Source: an uncultured Collinsella sp.
Lineage (GTDB): Bacteria > Actinomycetota > Coriobacteriia > Coriobacteriales > Coriobacteriaceae
Length of the DNA: 64,000 nucleotides
Direction: 5' to 3'
NCBI GenBank assembly: GCA_900541235.1
Contig: UQIW01000001.1
Coordinates: 193,627 to 257,626 of the forward strand
Shown: piece by piece, positions 16,771-25,733 of the stretch
How positions within the stretch are numbered: position 1 is the stretch's first letter
Layout: every line of letters starts with the position of its first letter
The notes under the pieces: generated by a model
The model's database searches: none
Seen by the model: the letters and a program-made list of their open reading frames with translations, nothing else
What the model was told of the DNA's origin: nothing
Position numbers and translations under genes: made by a program

Positions 16771-18288
16771 TTACGCCAATTCGTGCATGAGATCACAGTT
16801 GCGTGCATACAATTCGTCAAAGATATGGCGGCGCGACACATATAACTCGTGGGCAGCCATATCGGGCACGATTGTTTGCGCAACGCCAAGGACTTGGGCG
16901 AGCTCATCCCACGATGCATAGGCGCCACCTGCGAGAGCTGCCATGATGGCATCACCGAAGCATGCGCCCACCGTAACCTTGGCAACCGAGACCTCGCGCC
17001 CGCATACGTCGGCGATAGCCTGCATCCAAACTGGATTCTTGGTTCCACCTCCGACAAGCATAATGCGCCCAATTGGCAGTCCATGCTCTCGCTCGATAAT
17101 GTCGACATGGGATGCAACGGTATACGCGACGCCTTCCAAGGCGGCGCGAACCATATGGGCTCGCGTATGCCTTCCGGTCAGGCCAAAGAAGACGCCACGC
17201 GCCTCGGGATCGTTGAGCGGAGTACGCTCCCCCGCAAAGTACGGCAGACACAGGAGCCCATCGGCACCCGGCGCCACATCGGCGGCATCATGCGCCATAA
17301 CCGAATAGGCATCGGGACCACCGTGACCCTCGGCCTCTACGGCGTCGCGATACAGCTCTTGGCGTAGCCACGATGTGAGTGCGCCCGCCGTATTGGTCCC
17401 CGCGCAGATCCCGTAAGTTCCGGGAATGATAAACGTCCCTGGCCACAGGCGGGCATCATCGACCATATGATCAGCTAGGTAGATGAAATACGCCGTGCTC
17501 CCCAACTGAACCATCATATCGCCGGGACGGAATACACCCGTCGAAATGGCCTCGGCACCAGAGTCGCCCGTTCCCACTAAGACAGGTGTCCCCGCCGCGA
17601 GCCCCGTCGCCTCAGCCGCACGCTGCGTAATCACCCCGGCAATATCGGTAGCCGACATTACCTCCGCCATCTGGTCAGGCCGGCAGAAACGAGCACATTC
17701 CCGAGCATCAACCTTCCAAGTGTAGCGGTCGTATAGGGGAAGAAAATCCTCCGCCAAATAACGGTCCACCGTAAAACGCCCCGTCAACTTCGCGCACAGA
17801 AACGATGACGCCGTCAGGAACTTCGCGGCACGTTCGTGCACCTCGGGCATATTCTCCTTAAACCACAAGATCTTGGGAGCAATATCTGACGAACAGGGAT
17901 CATGCCCGAAAAGCTCGCGTGCGCGATCTGACCCATATTCGGAAAGAAGCTCGTCGATCTGCGGCTTCGAACGTGCATCGACTCCATACAAAATCGCGGG
18001 CGCCAGCGCGTTGCACTCGGTGTCGACCGGTACGCAGTCGCAACCCAATGCGGAAAGGCCCACGCATCCGATCTGTGCCGCGTTAACCCCCGATCGCACC
18101 ACCAGCTCGCGCGACAAGCGGCAAAAATCGCCCCACCAAACTGCCTCCGCATCATGCTGGTACCATCCATCACGCGGGTTCTCCGTCTCGTGTCCACAAG
18201 AGGCCTGGCAAACGATGTTGCATCGATCATCGATTAAAACGCCTTTAGAGGCGCTTGTCCCAATATCAATACCCAGATAGAGCGCCAT
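16771..18288 (-). CDS. FGGY-family carbohydrate kinase (xylulokinase-like)
   Basis: 505-residue two-lobed sugar kinase transferring phosphate from ATP to a polyol or ketose in the cytoplasm. The N-terminal phosphate-binding YLGIDIGTSASKGVLIDD is at residues 4-21. VGLSALGCDCVPVD precedes the substrate loop. The ATP-binding GTGDSGAEA and adenosine-motif IMLVGGGTKNPVWMQAIAD lie in the C-lobe. The family is xylulokinase-like, but paralogues act on many sugars, so the substrate is open. It is the last gene of the second minus-strand unit and starts 6 bases after the BtpA/SgcQ gene, whose company (also seen with sgc and similar sugar loci) suggests an unusual sugar. Confidence 0.82.
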   Translation of the reverse strand: MALYLGIDIGTSASKGVLIDDRCNIVCQASCGHETENPRDGWYQHDAEAVWWGDFCRLSRELVVRSGVNAAQIGCVGLSALGCDCVPVDTECNALAPAILYGVDARSKPQIDELLSEYGSDRARELFGHDPCSSDIAPKILWFKENMPEVHERAAKFLTASSFLCAKLTGRFTVDRYLAEDFLPLYDRYTWKVDARECARFCRPDQMAEVMSATDIAGVITQRAAEATGLAAGTPVLVGTGDSGAEAISTGVFRPGDMMVQLGSTAYFIYLADHMVDDARLWPGTFIIPGTYGICAGTNTAGALTSWLRQELYRDAVEAEGHGGPDAYSVMAHDAADVAPGADGLLCLPYFAGERTPLNDPEARGVFFGLTGRHTRAHMVRAALEGVAYTVASHVDIIEREHGLPIGRIMLVGGGTKNPVWMQAIADVCGREVSVAKVTVGACFGDAIMAALAGGAYASWDELAQVLGVAQTIVPDMAAHELYVSRRHIFDELYARNCDLMHELA

Positions 18289-18294
18289 AGGTGC

Positions 18295-19104
18295 CTACTC
18301 CCCTCGCGCCGTACGAGCGGCAGCCATAAAACGAGCTACCCGCTCAACATCAACCGGGGCATCCAGCTTTCCGTCGCGCTTTAAGCAGGTGCCGACAAAC
18401 GCGCCATCGTAGTGAGCAAATACGTCAGCCACGGTATTTTCGCGACAACCGGTGCCACATACCACGGGTACTTCGCCAACACGCTCGCGGACTTCATCGG
18501 CAAGCTCGCCCGAAGCGCCACGACCGGCAGCCGAACCGCCGATGACCATCGCATCCGGAAGGCAATTAAAGAGAAGTGAATCGGCAATGTCCGCAGTCGT
18601 GCGGTCGTTGAGATAAACCTCCCCCTCGCTCGTGATGAAGTGAAAAAGCTTGAGGTCGTCCAGGCGCAGCGCCGCCTTGCGACGCATGGTGTGAGCGAAA
18701 TCTCGGTTAATCAGCCCGAGATCACCGGCCCAGGCACCGCAAAAATTGCAGCGCGTGAACTGCGCGTCGACGGCAGCGCACAGCTCGATTGTGGCATCAC
18801 CATCGTAAATAGCCTCAGCTCCCCAAGGAGTCGACAGATCATGGGACAGAGCCCCGATTACATAGCCCATCGATGCAAGGGTTGGGGGAGAAACGTGCTG
18901 CTCATAGGGCATCGAGAGCTCATTGGTAATCAAAATGCCATCGACACCGCCCTGCTGCAACGCCTCGAGATCGCGCTTGGCGGCTTCCACGACCTGCGAC
19001 ACGCTTCCGCCCGGGTAATACAGCGGATCGCCCGGCAGAGGACGCAGGTGCAGCATTCCGATAACCGGCTTTTCGGTCTTGAACATCGAAGCTAGAAACG
19101 ACAT
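18295..19104 (-). CDS. BtpA/SgcQ family protein
   Basis: 269-residue TIM-barrel protein of the BtpA/SgcQ family (VIGMLHLRPLPGDPLYYPGG at the start, VDGILITNELSMPY, FCGAWAGDLGLINRD, IGGSAAGRGASG). Members occur next to sugar-catabolic genes such as E. coli sgc and near photosystem I assembly in cyanobacteria; their chemistry is not firmly known. Conserved active-site-like residues are present, and it probably acts on a phosphosugar. The ATG at 19104 with GGAG 7 bases upstream is preferred over an earlier in-frame ATG. It sits between YjbQ and the FGGY kinase. Confidence 0.8.
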   Translation of the reverse strand: MSFLASMFKTEKPVIGMLHLRPLPGDPLYYPGGSVSQVVEAAKRDLEALQQGGVDGILITNELSMPYEQHVSPPTLASMGYVIGALSHDLSTPWGAEAIYDGDATIELCAAVDAQFTRCNFCGAWAGDLGLINRDFAHTMRRKAALRLDDLKLFHFITSEGEVYLNDRTTADIADSLLFNCLPDAMVIGGSAAGRGASGELADEVRERVGEVPVVCGTGCRENTVADVFAHYDGAFVGTCLKRDGKLDAPVDVERVARFMAAARTARGE

Positions 19105-19137
19105 AACGTGCTCCTTCATAGGGTTATTGCAGGGACG

Positions 19138-19566
19138 TTACTCCCCCAGCACCTCGACGTACACTTTTCGCTTCTGCGGACCGTCAAACTCCGCAAGATA
19201 GATGTTCTGGGCACCTCCGCACACGATGTGGCCATCTTGGACGGGAAAGAAGCAACTGTTTCCACAAATCATGCTCTTGATATGCCCACAGGAGTTGTTG
19301 CCGGTGGCTCCATAGCTCGGCAGGAAGTGTGCATGCGCATAGGGGGCATCGAGTGGGGCGATGCGATCAAGCGTCTCCATAAGATCCGTCTCCACGCAGG
19401 GCAGCCCCTCGTTTACCACGATTCCACAGGTCGTATGCGACAAAATAATCGCTGCCAAGCCATTGGTCACCGAGCTGCGTTCGATGGCAGCGTGCACGTC
19501 TTCGGTAATATCGATGAACTGGTCCGGAGCAGTCGATAGATAGCTCAATGTCTCGAGCGTCACCAT
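19138..19566 (-). CDS. YjbQ (UPF0047) family protein
   Basis: 142-residue protein of the YjbQ/UPF0047 family. The conserved core ILSHTTCGIVVNEG, then the HAH-containing YAHAHFLPSYGATGNNSCGH, and the C-terminal YLAEFDGPQKRKVYVEV with an invariant Glu/Asp are all present. YjbQ proteins have weak thiamine-phosphate synthase activity, but their true role is unknown and several are found in sugar-catabolic operons, as here. It ends 33 bases before the BtpA start and begins 3 bases after the amidohydrolase stop, so it is clearly within the operon. Confidence 0.85.
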   Translation of the reverse strand: MVTLETLSYLSTAPDQFIDITEDVHAAIERSSVTNGLAAIILSHTTCGIVVNEGLPCVETDLMETLDRIAPLDAPYAHAHFLPSYGATGNNSCGHIKSMICGNSCFFPVQDGHIVCGGAQNIYLAEFDGPQKRKVYVEVLGE

Positions 19567-19568
19567 GT

Positions 19569-20429
19569 TTACTCATCCCCTTCAAGAAAACGCAGGGCAT
19601 TACCCCAGTAGAGCCTTTCTCGCGCATCGTCGCGCATGGGCACGGTATCGAGCGCCCGCTTGAGTTTGAATGCACGGAAGCGCGGCGTATTGCTGGCGAA
19701 CATCACTTGATGCGATAGCGCGCGCTCATACCAAAGCGGCCCCATATCGACCGTGAAAAGACGCTGCATCATCTCCTCGGGCGAATCGATGTAAGTGATA
19801 GAGGTGTCCGTGTAGCAGTTGGGATACTTGAGCAGCATCGCCACGGTCTCGCGCACCCAGGGCCAGCCAAAGTGGGTCAAACTAAAGCGCACATTTGGAT
19901 GCGTTGCGATTGTGTGCTCAAATGCAAGCGGGTTACTGCGCGAGAGCTCTGCGCCAGGCTCCCAAGACATACCGGCATGGAAAACCACCGGCTTGTTATA
20001 GCGCTCGCACAGCTCGTAAAGCGGCTCGGCCACAGCATCATCGGGGGCAAAACCCTGCTTTGCCGGATGCAGACAAAGCCCCTTTGCCCCCAACTCGGTA
20101 AAGGCGCGCTCCAATTCGTCTGCGGCACCGCTCACCTGCGGATCTACGCTCGCAAATCCCCACAGACGATCGGGGTGCGCGGCAACCAGCATGGCAATCT
20201 GGTCATTAGTGCCAAAATGCCCTCCGCATGCCGTGGTTACATCGAGCGGCATGAGCACACTCTTCTGCACGTCGCAGACGTCCATCTCGACTTGAAGCTC
20301 ATCCCAATCCATGGGGCCCATATGCCCCATACCATATTCTCGTGACCAAAAACCGAATCCATCAGGCTCATCACCCGGCGTACAGATCTCGCCGTAGAGC
20401 ATAGGATGGACCAACATGTCGATAACCAT
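19569..20429 (-). CDS. amidohydrolase family (TIM-barrel) protein
   Basis: 286-residue metal-dependent hydrolase/decarboxylase of the amidohydrolase-2 type. The usual N-terminal HxH is reduced (IDMLVHPMLYGE). Later motifs are intact: GFASVDPQ, AKGLCLHPAKQGFAPDD, KPVVFHAGMSWEPGA, FSLTHFGWPWVRETV and FASNTPRF. It probably acts on a lactone or acyl-amide made in this pathway. The ATG at 20429 follows GGAAAGGAG and is favoured over an ATG seven codons earlier. The missing first His of HxH is odd for a metal enzyme and may mean altered chemistry. Confidence 0.75.
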   Translation of the reverse strand: MVIDMLVHPMLYGEICTPGDEPDGFGFWSREYGMGHMGPMDWDELQVEMDVCDVQKSVLMPLDVTTACGGHFGTNDQIAMLVAAHPDRLWGFASVDPQVSGAADELERAFTELGAKGLCLHPAKQGFAPDDAVAEPLYELCERYNKPVVFHAGMSWEPGAELSRSNPLAFEHTIATHPNVRFSLTHFGWPWVRETVAMLLKYPNCYTDTSITYIDSPEEMMQRLFTVDMGPLWYERALSHQVMFASNTPRFRAFKLKRALDTVPMRDDARERLYWGNALRFLEGDE

Positions 20430-20456
20430 TTCGTACTCCTTTCCAGGCATTTAACC

Positions 20457-21257
20457 CTAGTACGGCTCAAACGAACCAATCACTCGGGACGACAGCTCAG
20501 CGCCCGCCTTCATACACGCCGGAATATCAAGGCCATCGATCACGCCCTTGGTAAACCCGGCAATATACGAGTCGCCGGCACCCACGGTATTAACGACCTT
20601 CTCCGCCGGTACGATCCCGCACTCATAGAAGCGCTCACCGTCATAGGCAATGCTTCCCTTCTCGCCAAGCGTGGCAACCGCAACGCGCGGTCCCAATTCC
20701 TGCATGTGGCGTACCCAGTCTCGCAGCTCCGGAGTGTCCTCTTCAAACGACATGAACGCATAGTCTACGTAAGGAAAATGAGCCTCGCATGCATATTCGG
20801 GATCCTGGCTGAACACCGAGAAGTCCATAACCACCGTCTTGCCCGCATCATGCCATTCGGGCAGAAGGTCCAAACAATTGCCAAACAGGTCGGTGTGAAT
20901 GATGTCGTGCTCTAGGATAAACGCCCGGTCGTCTTCATTCGGACGATATGTCTCCATTACGCCATCGATTGCCTCGAGATGCACGCGATCGACGCCGTCT
21001 TTCAATGCCATGAGCATCACCGAGGTGTCGCCATCCTCCACCCGCAGATGAGAGATATCAAACCCCTCAGCGGCCAGCGCCTCTCTCATCTTGTCTCCGT
21101 ACTCGTCCTTGCCGACAACCGACACGGCGGATACCGAAACGCCCATTCGTGCAAGATGGATACCCCAGTCAATGCCGTTACCAGTCGGATAGAACACGCC
21201 GATGTTTTGATAGACGTCCGCGCAGCAAAAACCAGCCGCACACGCTTTAATACCCAT
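20457..21257 (-). CDS. PfkB-family sugar kinase, FrlD-like
   Basis: 266-residue ribokinase-fold kinase. It shows GNGIDWGIHLARMG near the sugar site, DISHLRVEDGDTSVMLMALK in the lid region, the anion-hole/catalytic motif VVNTVGAGDSYIAGF, and ATLGEKGSIAYDGE at the nucleotide site. The arrangement resembles fructoselysine 6-kinase FrlD and differs from ribokinase proper. It is the second FrlD-like kinase in the locus (see 21380-22243) but is clearly not a recent duplicate, since identity between the two is modest. The start ATG at 21257 follows GGAGAAG. A terminator hairpin directly upstream makes it the first gene of the second unit. Confidence 0.8.
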   Translation of the reverse strand: MGIKACAAGFCCADVYQNIGVFYPTGNGIDWGIHLARMGVSVSAVSVVGKDEYGDKMREALAAEGFDISHLRVEDGDTSVMLMALKDGVDRVHLEAIDGVMETYRPNEDDRAFILEHDIIHTDLFGNCLDLLPEWHDAGKTVVMDFSVFSQDPEYACEAHFPYVDYAFMSFEEDTPELRDWVRHMQELGPRVAVATLGEKGSIAYDGERFYECGIVPAEKVVNTVGAGDSYIAGFTKGVIDGLDIPACMKAGAELSSRVIGSFEPY

Positions 21258-21274
21258 GGTCTTCTCCAATGCTC

Positions 21275-21309
21275 AAAAGGGGACCCACCACATGGCGAGC
21301 CCCCTTTTT
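21275..21309 (-). terminator. internal terminator/attenuator between the two kinase genes
   Basis: A long stem (AAAAGGGG with CCCCTTTT plus seven further pairs with wobbles) ends in T4 on the minus strand just before the 20457-21257 kinase. It should reduce or stop read-through from the frl-like unit into the second unit. Confidence 0.7.
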
Positions 21310-21379
21310 CGCGTTTCGCTTATTGTTTTGCATCGGCTGTCCAAGGCCTCATAGCCAGACCGCCGTACGCTTTCTTAAG

Positions 21380-22243
21380 CTATTCGACGATTGGCGCTCC
21401 GTGGCCCCAAGAACCTTCCATGCCGCACACGGTCGAGGCAAACCCGGCAGCAAAGTCGAGCGCGCGCTCGATGGCCTCGGCGCCATCCTCACCGCGCTTG
21501 GCGGAATCGAGATAGCACATCAAAAACGAGGTGAGGAACGAGTCGCCCGCCCCCATGGTGTCCTTCATGTCCGTTACCGGTTTGGCCAGCTGGCGGTAAT
21601 AACGCTCGCCGTCGTAAGCAATGCAGCCCTCGGCGCCCGCCGTAGCCGACACAAAACGCGGACCCAGGCCCTTCACCCATGCCAGACGCTCGCGAATCTC
21701 GTCCTCACTCGCAGCATCCGCCGCACTAAAGAAAGCAAAATCGACGTAGGGCGCAATCTGCTCGTAGTACTCGTCGGTGGAGTCGTCCGAAAAGTCAAAA
21801 GAGACCGTGACGCCCGCAGCCTTCAACTTGGGAAGCTCGCGCTCGGTAAAGCAATAGTTGCCCGAATGAACCACATCGAACTGCTTCATGTACGCAAGGT
21901 CAAAGCGATTGAGGACATAGCGCGCATCGCCACGGATACCGCCCTCGTTGGAGCCGAGGAAGACACGGTCACCGTCGACGACGGTCACGCGAGCCGCTCC
22001 GTTCTCGCCAATCATCTGCTCGCACTTGTCAAGCTCGATACCCTCATCCTCGAGGCTTGCAATGACATGCTCGGCAGCGGCATCATTGCCAAAAATTCCC
22101 ATGTATGCGGAGCGTGCGGCACCGCATTTCTTGGCATAAACGGCGAAGTTCACCGCATTGCCGCCAGGATACATGGTGTGGATATGCTCGTAGCGATCGA
22201 CGACGTTGTCGCCAAATCCGAGCGCGTTAACGTTAAATGCCAT
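21380..22243 (-). CDS. FrlD-like fructosamine kinase (PfkB family)
   Basis: 287-residue kinase closely patterned on fructoselysine 6-kinase. The start LGFGDNVVDRYEHIHTMYPG is followed by GNAVNFAVYAKKCG and by GDRVFLGSNEGG. FDVVHSGNYCFTE and VSFDFSDDSTDEYYEQIAPY align well with FrlD. The catalytic DTMGAGDSFLTSFLMCY is complete. FrlD phosphorylates the C6 hydroxyl of fructose-bound amino acids. The next gene (22258-23226) is an FrlB-like deglycase, which acts on the product. The ATG follows AGAAGGG. Together with an FrlC-like epimerase it makes an frlBCD-like set. The amine partner of the substrate is unknown. Confidence 0.8.
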   Translation of the reverse strand: MAFNVNALGFGDNVVDRYEHIHTMYPGGNAVNFAVYAKKCGAARSAYMGIFGNDAAAEHVIASLEDEGIELDKCEQMIGENGAARVTVVDGDRVFLGSNEGGIRGDARYVLNRFDLAYMKQFDVVHSGNYCFTERELPKLKAAGVTVSFDFSDDSTDEYYEQIAPYVDFAFFSAADAASEDEIRERLAWVKGLGPRFVSATAGAEGCIAYDGERYYRQLAKPVTDMKDTMGAGDSFLTSFLMCYLDSAKRGEDGAEAIERALDFAAGFASTVCGMEGSWGHGAPIVE

Positions 22244-22257
22244 GGCCTTTGTCCCTT

Positions 22258-23226
22258 CTAGTACTCGACAACACCCATATAGCGACGGAAATCGGGGTCG
22301 TGATCAAACACCTTGCCGCGTGCAGCACGCAGCTCGCAGTTCATGGCGTAGAACAGCACCGGGTCCAGATAGGCGCGGACGCTCGCCGGCACGGCTTCCA
22401 TACCGTACTCCCTGGCATCGAGCACCATCAGCGTATCGGTATGCGTCTTAAGAAACGCCAGGGCGCGCTCGTCCATAGCACGGCACTCGCTGGAGCCCAT
22501 CTGCAGGAAGTAAAAAACGCCATCCTGAGTAGCCTCGAAGGGGCCGTGGAAGTACTCGGCGGAGTGGATGTAGCTGCAGTGCTGCCACTGCATCTCCATA
22601 AGAGAGCAGATAGCGAAACCGTAGGTCTGGCTAAAGTTGGGACCGCTGCCCAGAATATAGAAGAACTCGTGCTCCTGGCAAAGCTTGGCAAAGCGATCGC
22701 CCAGCTCGGCATTTACCTTCTCGCGTGCCGGGGGAAGAATCTTATCCATCTCGGCGATACCGGCATACATATCGGCAAGATCGGCGTAGCCCTCCTGCTG
22801 ATCGAGCAGCTCTGCCGCAAGCGACAGCGAAATACCAGCGGGAACCTCGGCCTGCGGCACGCCCTCGCCCCATGGGTAGACCCACGTGGTCCACTTGCCG
22901 GAGTCGATCTTGGATCCAGCGTTGTCGGTCTGGGCGATCACCGTAGCACCGGCAGCAAGGGCAATCTCGCAGCCCTCGACGACCTCCGGGGTGTTGCCGC
23001 TGTGGCTGCAAGCGATGACCAGGGACTTCTCGCCCAGACGACGCGGACGCATGATATCGAACTCGCGAGCCGTATAGATATACGAAGTGAAGGTGGTTGC
23101 CTCGCGCTGCAGAAGCTCATGAGCCGGGATCAAATCGATCATGGAGCCACCGCAAGCAATCCAGTAGACACTGTCGAACTTGCCCTTCTCGGCAATTGCC
23201 TCTTTGATCAGATCGTGTGCGTTCAT
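22258..23226 (-). CDS. FrlB-like SIS-domain deglycase
   Basis: 322-residue sugar isomerase (SIS) protein with two SIS lobes. SVYWIACGGSMIDLIPAHEL and VIACSHSGNTPEVVEGCEIA form the phosphosugar site of lobe 1. EFFYILGSGPNFSQTYGFA and YIHSAEYFHGPFEATQDGV match the catalytic region of the GlmS/FrlB group. The C-terminus HDPDFRRYMGVVEY closely parallels that of FrlB. FrlB cleaves fructoselysine 6-phosphate to glucose 6-phosphate and lysine. The ATG at 23226 has AAAGGAA upstream; an earlier in-frame start has no site. It sits between the FrlC-like and FrlD-like genes. The released amine could be any amino acid. Confidence 0.8.
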   Translation of the reverse strand: MNAHDLIKEAIAEKGKFDSVYWIACGGSMIDLIPAHELLQREATTFTSYIYTAREFDIMRPRRLGEKSLVIACSHSGNTPEVVEGCEIALAAGATVIAQTDNAGSKIDSGKWTTWVYPWGEGVPQAEVPAGISLSLAAELLDQQEGYADLADMYAGIAEMDKILPPAREKVNAELGDRFAKLCQEHEFFYILGSGPNFSQTYGFAICSLMEMQWQHCSYIHSAEYFHGPFEATQDGVFYFLQMGSSECRAMDERALAFLKTHTDTLMVLDAREYGMEAVPASVRAYLDPVLFYAMNCELRAARGKVFDHDPDFRRYMGVVEY

Positions 23227-23287
23227 ATCCAGTTCCTTTCTTGTTTGGCCGCAATCAATGACGTTGGCTGCGTGGCCGATAGTTGTT

Positions 23288-24139
23288 TTAGTCAATCAGA
23301 TATTTCTCGAATGCGGCCATGTTCTTGGCATCTGCCGCCGCCGGGTCATCGTAGTAACGACCGTCCGTGATTTCCTGGCCCAGCATGCCGTCGAAACCAT
23401 GGGCGTTGAGCGTGGCGACGAAGGCGTCCATATCGTGCTTGCCATCGCCCCACACCAGATGGCCATACGGGTCACCGTCGATAAAGTGCATCTCGTGAAT
23501 TGCCCCATCACCAAAGGCGGCAAACCAGTCCTCGAGCGTCTCGCCTGCAACGCCCATCGCGGTTGTATCAACCATGGGCTGTAAGTACGGGCTCGCGACC
23601 TCGTCAATCATGCGCTTCGCATCGGAAACCGTCGTCACAAGGTTGCTCTCCTCGGGACGCAGGCTTTCCATCGTAAGCACCAGACCGTGCTCGCCGGCAT
23701 ACTCCGCCAGAATGGACAAGTGCTCGCGGCTGCGCTTCCAGGCTTCCTCGCGGTCCTCGTCCCAGTCGCCCCAGCCCGAGTTGATGGACATGCGGTCGCA
23801 CCCAAGTACCTCGGCAAGCTCAATGCCGTGCTTAAAGTACGCCAAGCTGCGCTGTTCATGCAGCGGTTTGCGTGCGCAGTACTGCCAAGGATAGACAACA
23901 TTCTCGGGACACAGAGTACGATACCTAAGCCCACGGTCTGCAGCCTTTTTCGCCAGGACCTCAGCCTCAAAGTAGCCCGTGTGGTCGAGCGTCACATGCG
24001 GCTCTGCACACCACAGCTCAATGGACTCAAAGCCCAAGCGCTGCTGCACATCAAGGAAGTAATCGAGCGACCACATGATGTAGTGGATATTCATGCCCGC
24101 AATCTGCTCGCGGTGCAGCGTCGGTTTGGATTCAGACAT
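23288..24139 (-). CDS. FrlC-like sugar phosphate isomerase/epimerase
   Basis: 283-residue TIM-barrel protein of the AP-endonuclease-2/xylose-isomerase-like family. Metal ligands are visible: ESIELWCAEPHV, LTMESLRPEES (Glu), MVDTTAMGVAGET (Asp), HEMHFIDGDPYGHLVWGDG and LGQEITDG (final Glu). FrlC interconverts fructoselysine and psicoselysine by 3-epimerisation; here the sequence pattern and the place between FrlB-like and amidohydrolase genes support a similar role on a fructosamine. The ATG has GGAGG upstream and lies 2 bases after the preceding stop. Other members epimerise tagatose or allulose, so the substrate is inferred from context. Confidence 0.78.
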   Translation of the reverse strand: MSESKPTLHREQIAGMNIHYIMWSLDYFLDVQQRLGFESIELWCAEPHVTLDHTGYFEAEVLAKKAADRGLRYRTLCPENVVYPWQYCARKPLHEQRSLAYFKHGIELAEVLGCDRMSINSGWGDWDEDREEAWKRSREHLSILAEYAGEHGLVLTMESLRPEESNLVTTVSDAKRMIDEVASPYLQPMVDTTAMGVAGETLEDWFAAFGDGAIHEMHFIDGDPYGHLVWGDGKHDMDAFVATLNAHGFDGMLGQEITDGRYYDDPAAADAKNMAAFEKYLID

Positions 24140-24140
24140 C

Positions 24141-25724
24141 TTATGCCTCCTTATTTCGATCGAACACGATTTGTCCGTCCGACATCGTCATGTCAACCGC
24201 AAGATCGCGTGCGTCGCGATAATCGAGGTCGAACACATCCCGATCGAGCACGCAGATATCGGCAAGCTTGCCAACCTCGAGCGTACCCAGCTCGTCTTCG
24301 CGCATCAGATCGTACGCGCCCCCGGCAGTCCAAGCACGCAAGAGCTCGACAAGCGTCAGCGCGTTGGCCTCATTCACGGGCAGTCCATCGTCGAAGTATC
24401 CGCCGCACGCACTGTAGATTGACTCGCCCAGGCTCGGAATCAGCAGCGGCAAATCCGTACCACAGCACACCGTGCATCCGGAATCTTCCATGCCGCGGCG
24501 ATTCCAGCTGTGCAAAAGTCGCGTCTTGCCAATTTGTCGACGCATCATCGACAGGCAATCCTCGCGCCGGTCCAGCGTCAGAATCTGCGGATAGACCTCG
24601 CAAATTCCACCTAACTTGCCAAACTTGACAAGATCGGTCGGATCAGAGTTCTCGAGATCGGTAATCGCATGGCGGCGAAGCAACCGTCCATGCTCGTCTC
24701 GAGGCAGCGAGGCATAGAGCGCCACGGTGCGACGAACGGCGCCATCGCCCTGGCAATGCAAGGAATATCGGAAGCCGTCAGCATCAATTGCGCGCAGCTC
24801 GTTCTCAATCAGATCCCACTCGGGCTCCTCGACAACCGTCTTGCCGGCAGCGCCCGCATCGGCCGTGTCCTCATAGGGGTCAATCATCTCGGCAAGCCCC
24901 GCCCATACGCCGCGATCGGTCATACGGTTGAAGCCAGAAAAACGAACGAACGGTCCCCGGAAGCGTTCTCGTGCCTCGCGGGCATATGCCAGATTTGCAC
25001 CGGCACCCACCGGCTGCGACATCATAGAGACGCGAACCGTCAGCTCACCAGATTCCTCACGGCGAGCCATTTCGTCGGCAAAACCGTAGTAGTCATCAAA
25101 CGCCATCTCCTTGATGGCGGTAACGCCGCGCTCGTTAAGCATGCTCATGTAGTCCGAATACCCCGCACGTACCTCGGGCAGCGCGAGGAAATCGCTCATC
25201 ATGCGCCAGATCTTCTCGGCATAGCACGCCTGGGGTGTAAAGCCGTATCGTGCACTGGCGGCAGCATTGAGAACGCAGGTCTCCGCACCCGGTGTAAAGC
25301 AGACGACAGGGATATCGCCAAAACAATCGTCAAACACAGCTGCCGTATTTGCGTTCTCGGCATCCGATGCCAACGTTTCGGGTAGGCTGTGGCCAAAAGC
25401 CGCCGCGCAATCCGGATGATCTTCTTTCCATGCACGCAAGAGCGACACGGCCTCTTTGGCATCAGCGATGCCGGACAGATCAGACCCCAACGTCCGCAGC
25501 GCCCAGCCTGTATAGAAGGTATGTACATCGATCAGGCCAGGCATGACGGTGCGGTCGCCCAGGTCAACTACCTCGTCCGCCTGGGTCAAATACGAAGCTA
25601 CCTCACACTTGGTGCCAACAGCCTCAATTCGATTGCCACGGACCGCTACGAAACCTTCAAACGGCAGGTCCCCCGTACCGGTAAAGACGCTCTTAGACGT
25701 CAGGACCGTCAAACGATCAGACAT
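24141..25724 (-). CDS. YtcJ-like amidohydrolase (Amidohydro_3)
   Basis: 527-residue metal-dependent hydrolase. VMPGLIDVHTFYTG gives the start of the metal site (HT in place of HxH). The C-terminal CCGTDLPLLIPS carries the Asp ligand, and KLADICVLDRDVFDLDYRDARD completes the small beta domain. Members hydrolyse N-formyl, N-acyl or cyclic amides. In a fructosamine pathway it could free the amine from a blocked derivative, but this is inferred. The ATG at 25724 lies 9 bases past the transporter stop with AGGTGG upstream. The gene abuts the FrlC-like gene by 1 base, so they are co-translated. Confidence 0.8.
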   Translation of the reverse strand: MSDRLTVLTSKSVFTGTGDLPFEGFVAVRGNRIEAVGTKCEVASYLTQADEVVDLGDRTVMPGLIDVHTFYTGWALRTLGSDLSGIADAKEAVSLLRAWKEDHPDCAAAFGHSLPETLASDAENANTAAVFDDCFGDIPVVCFTPGAETCVLNAAASARYGFTPQACYAEKIWRMMSDFLALPEVRAGYSDYMSMLNERGVTAIKEMAFDDYYGFADEMARREESGELTVRVSMMSQPVGAGANLAYAREARERFRGPFVRFSGFNRMTDRGVWAGLAEMIDPYEDTADAGAAGKTVVEEPEWDLIENELRAIDADGFRYSLHCQGDGAVRRTVALYASLPRDEHGRLLRRHAITDLENSDPTDLVKFGKLGGICEVYPQILTLDRREDCLSMMRRQIGKTRLLHSWNRRGMEDSGCTVCCGTDLPLLIPSLGESIYSACGGYFDDGLPVNEANALTLVELLRAWTAGGAYDLMREDELGTLEVGKLADICVLDRDVFDLDYRDARDLAVDMTMSDGQIVFDRNKEA

Positions 25725-25733
25725 CACAACCAC

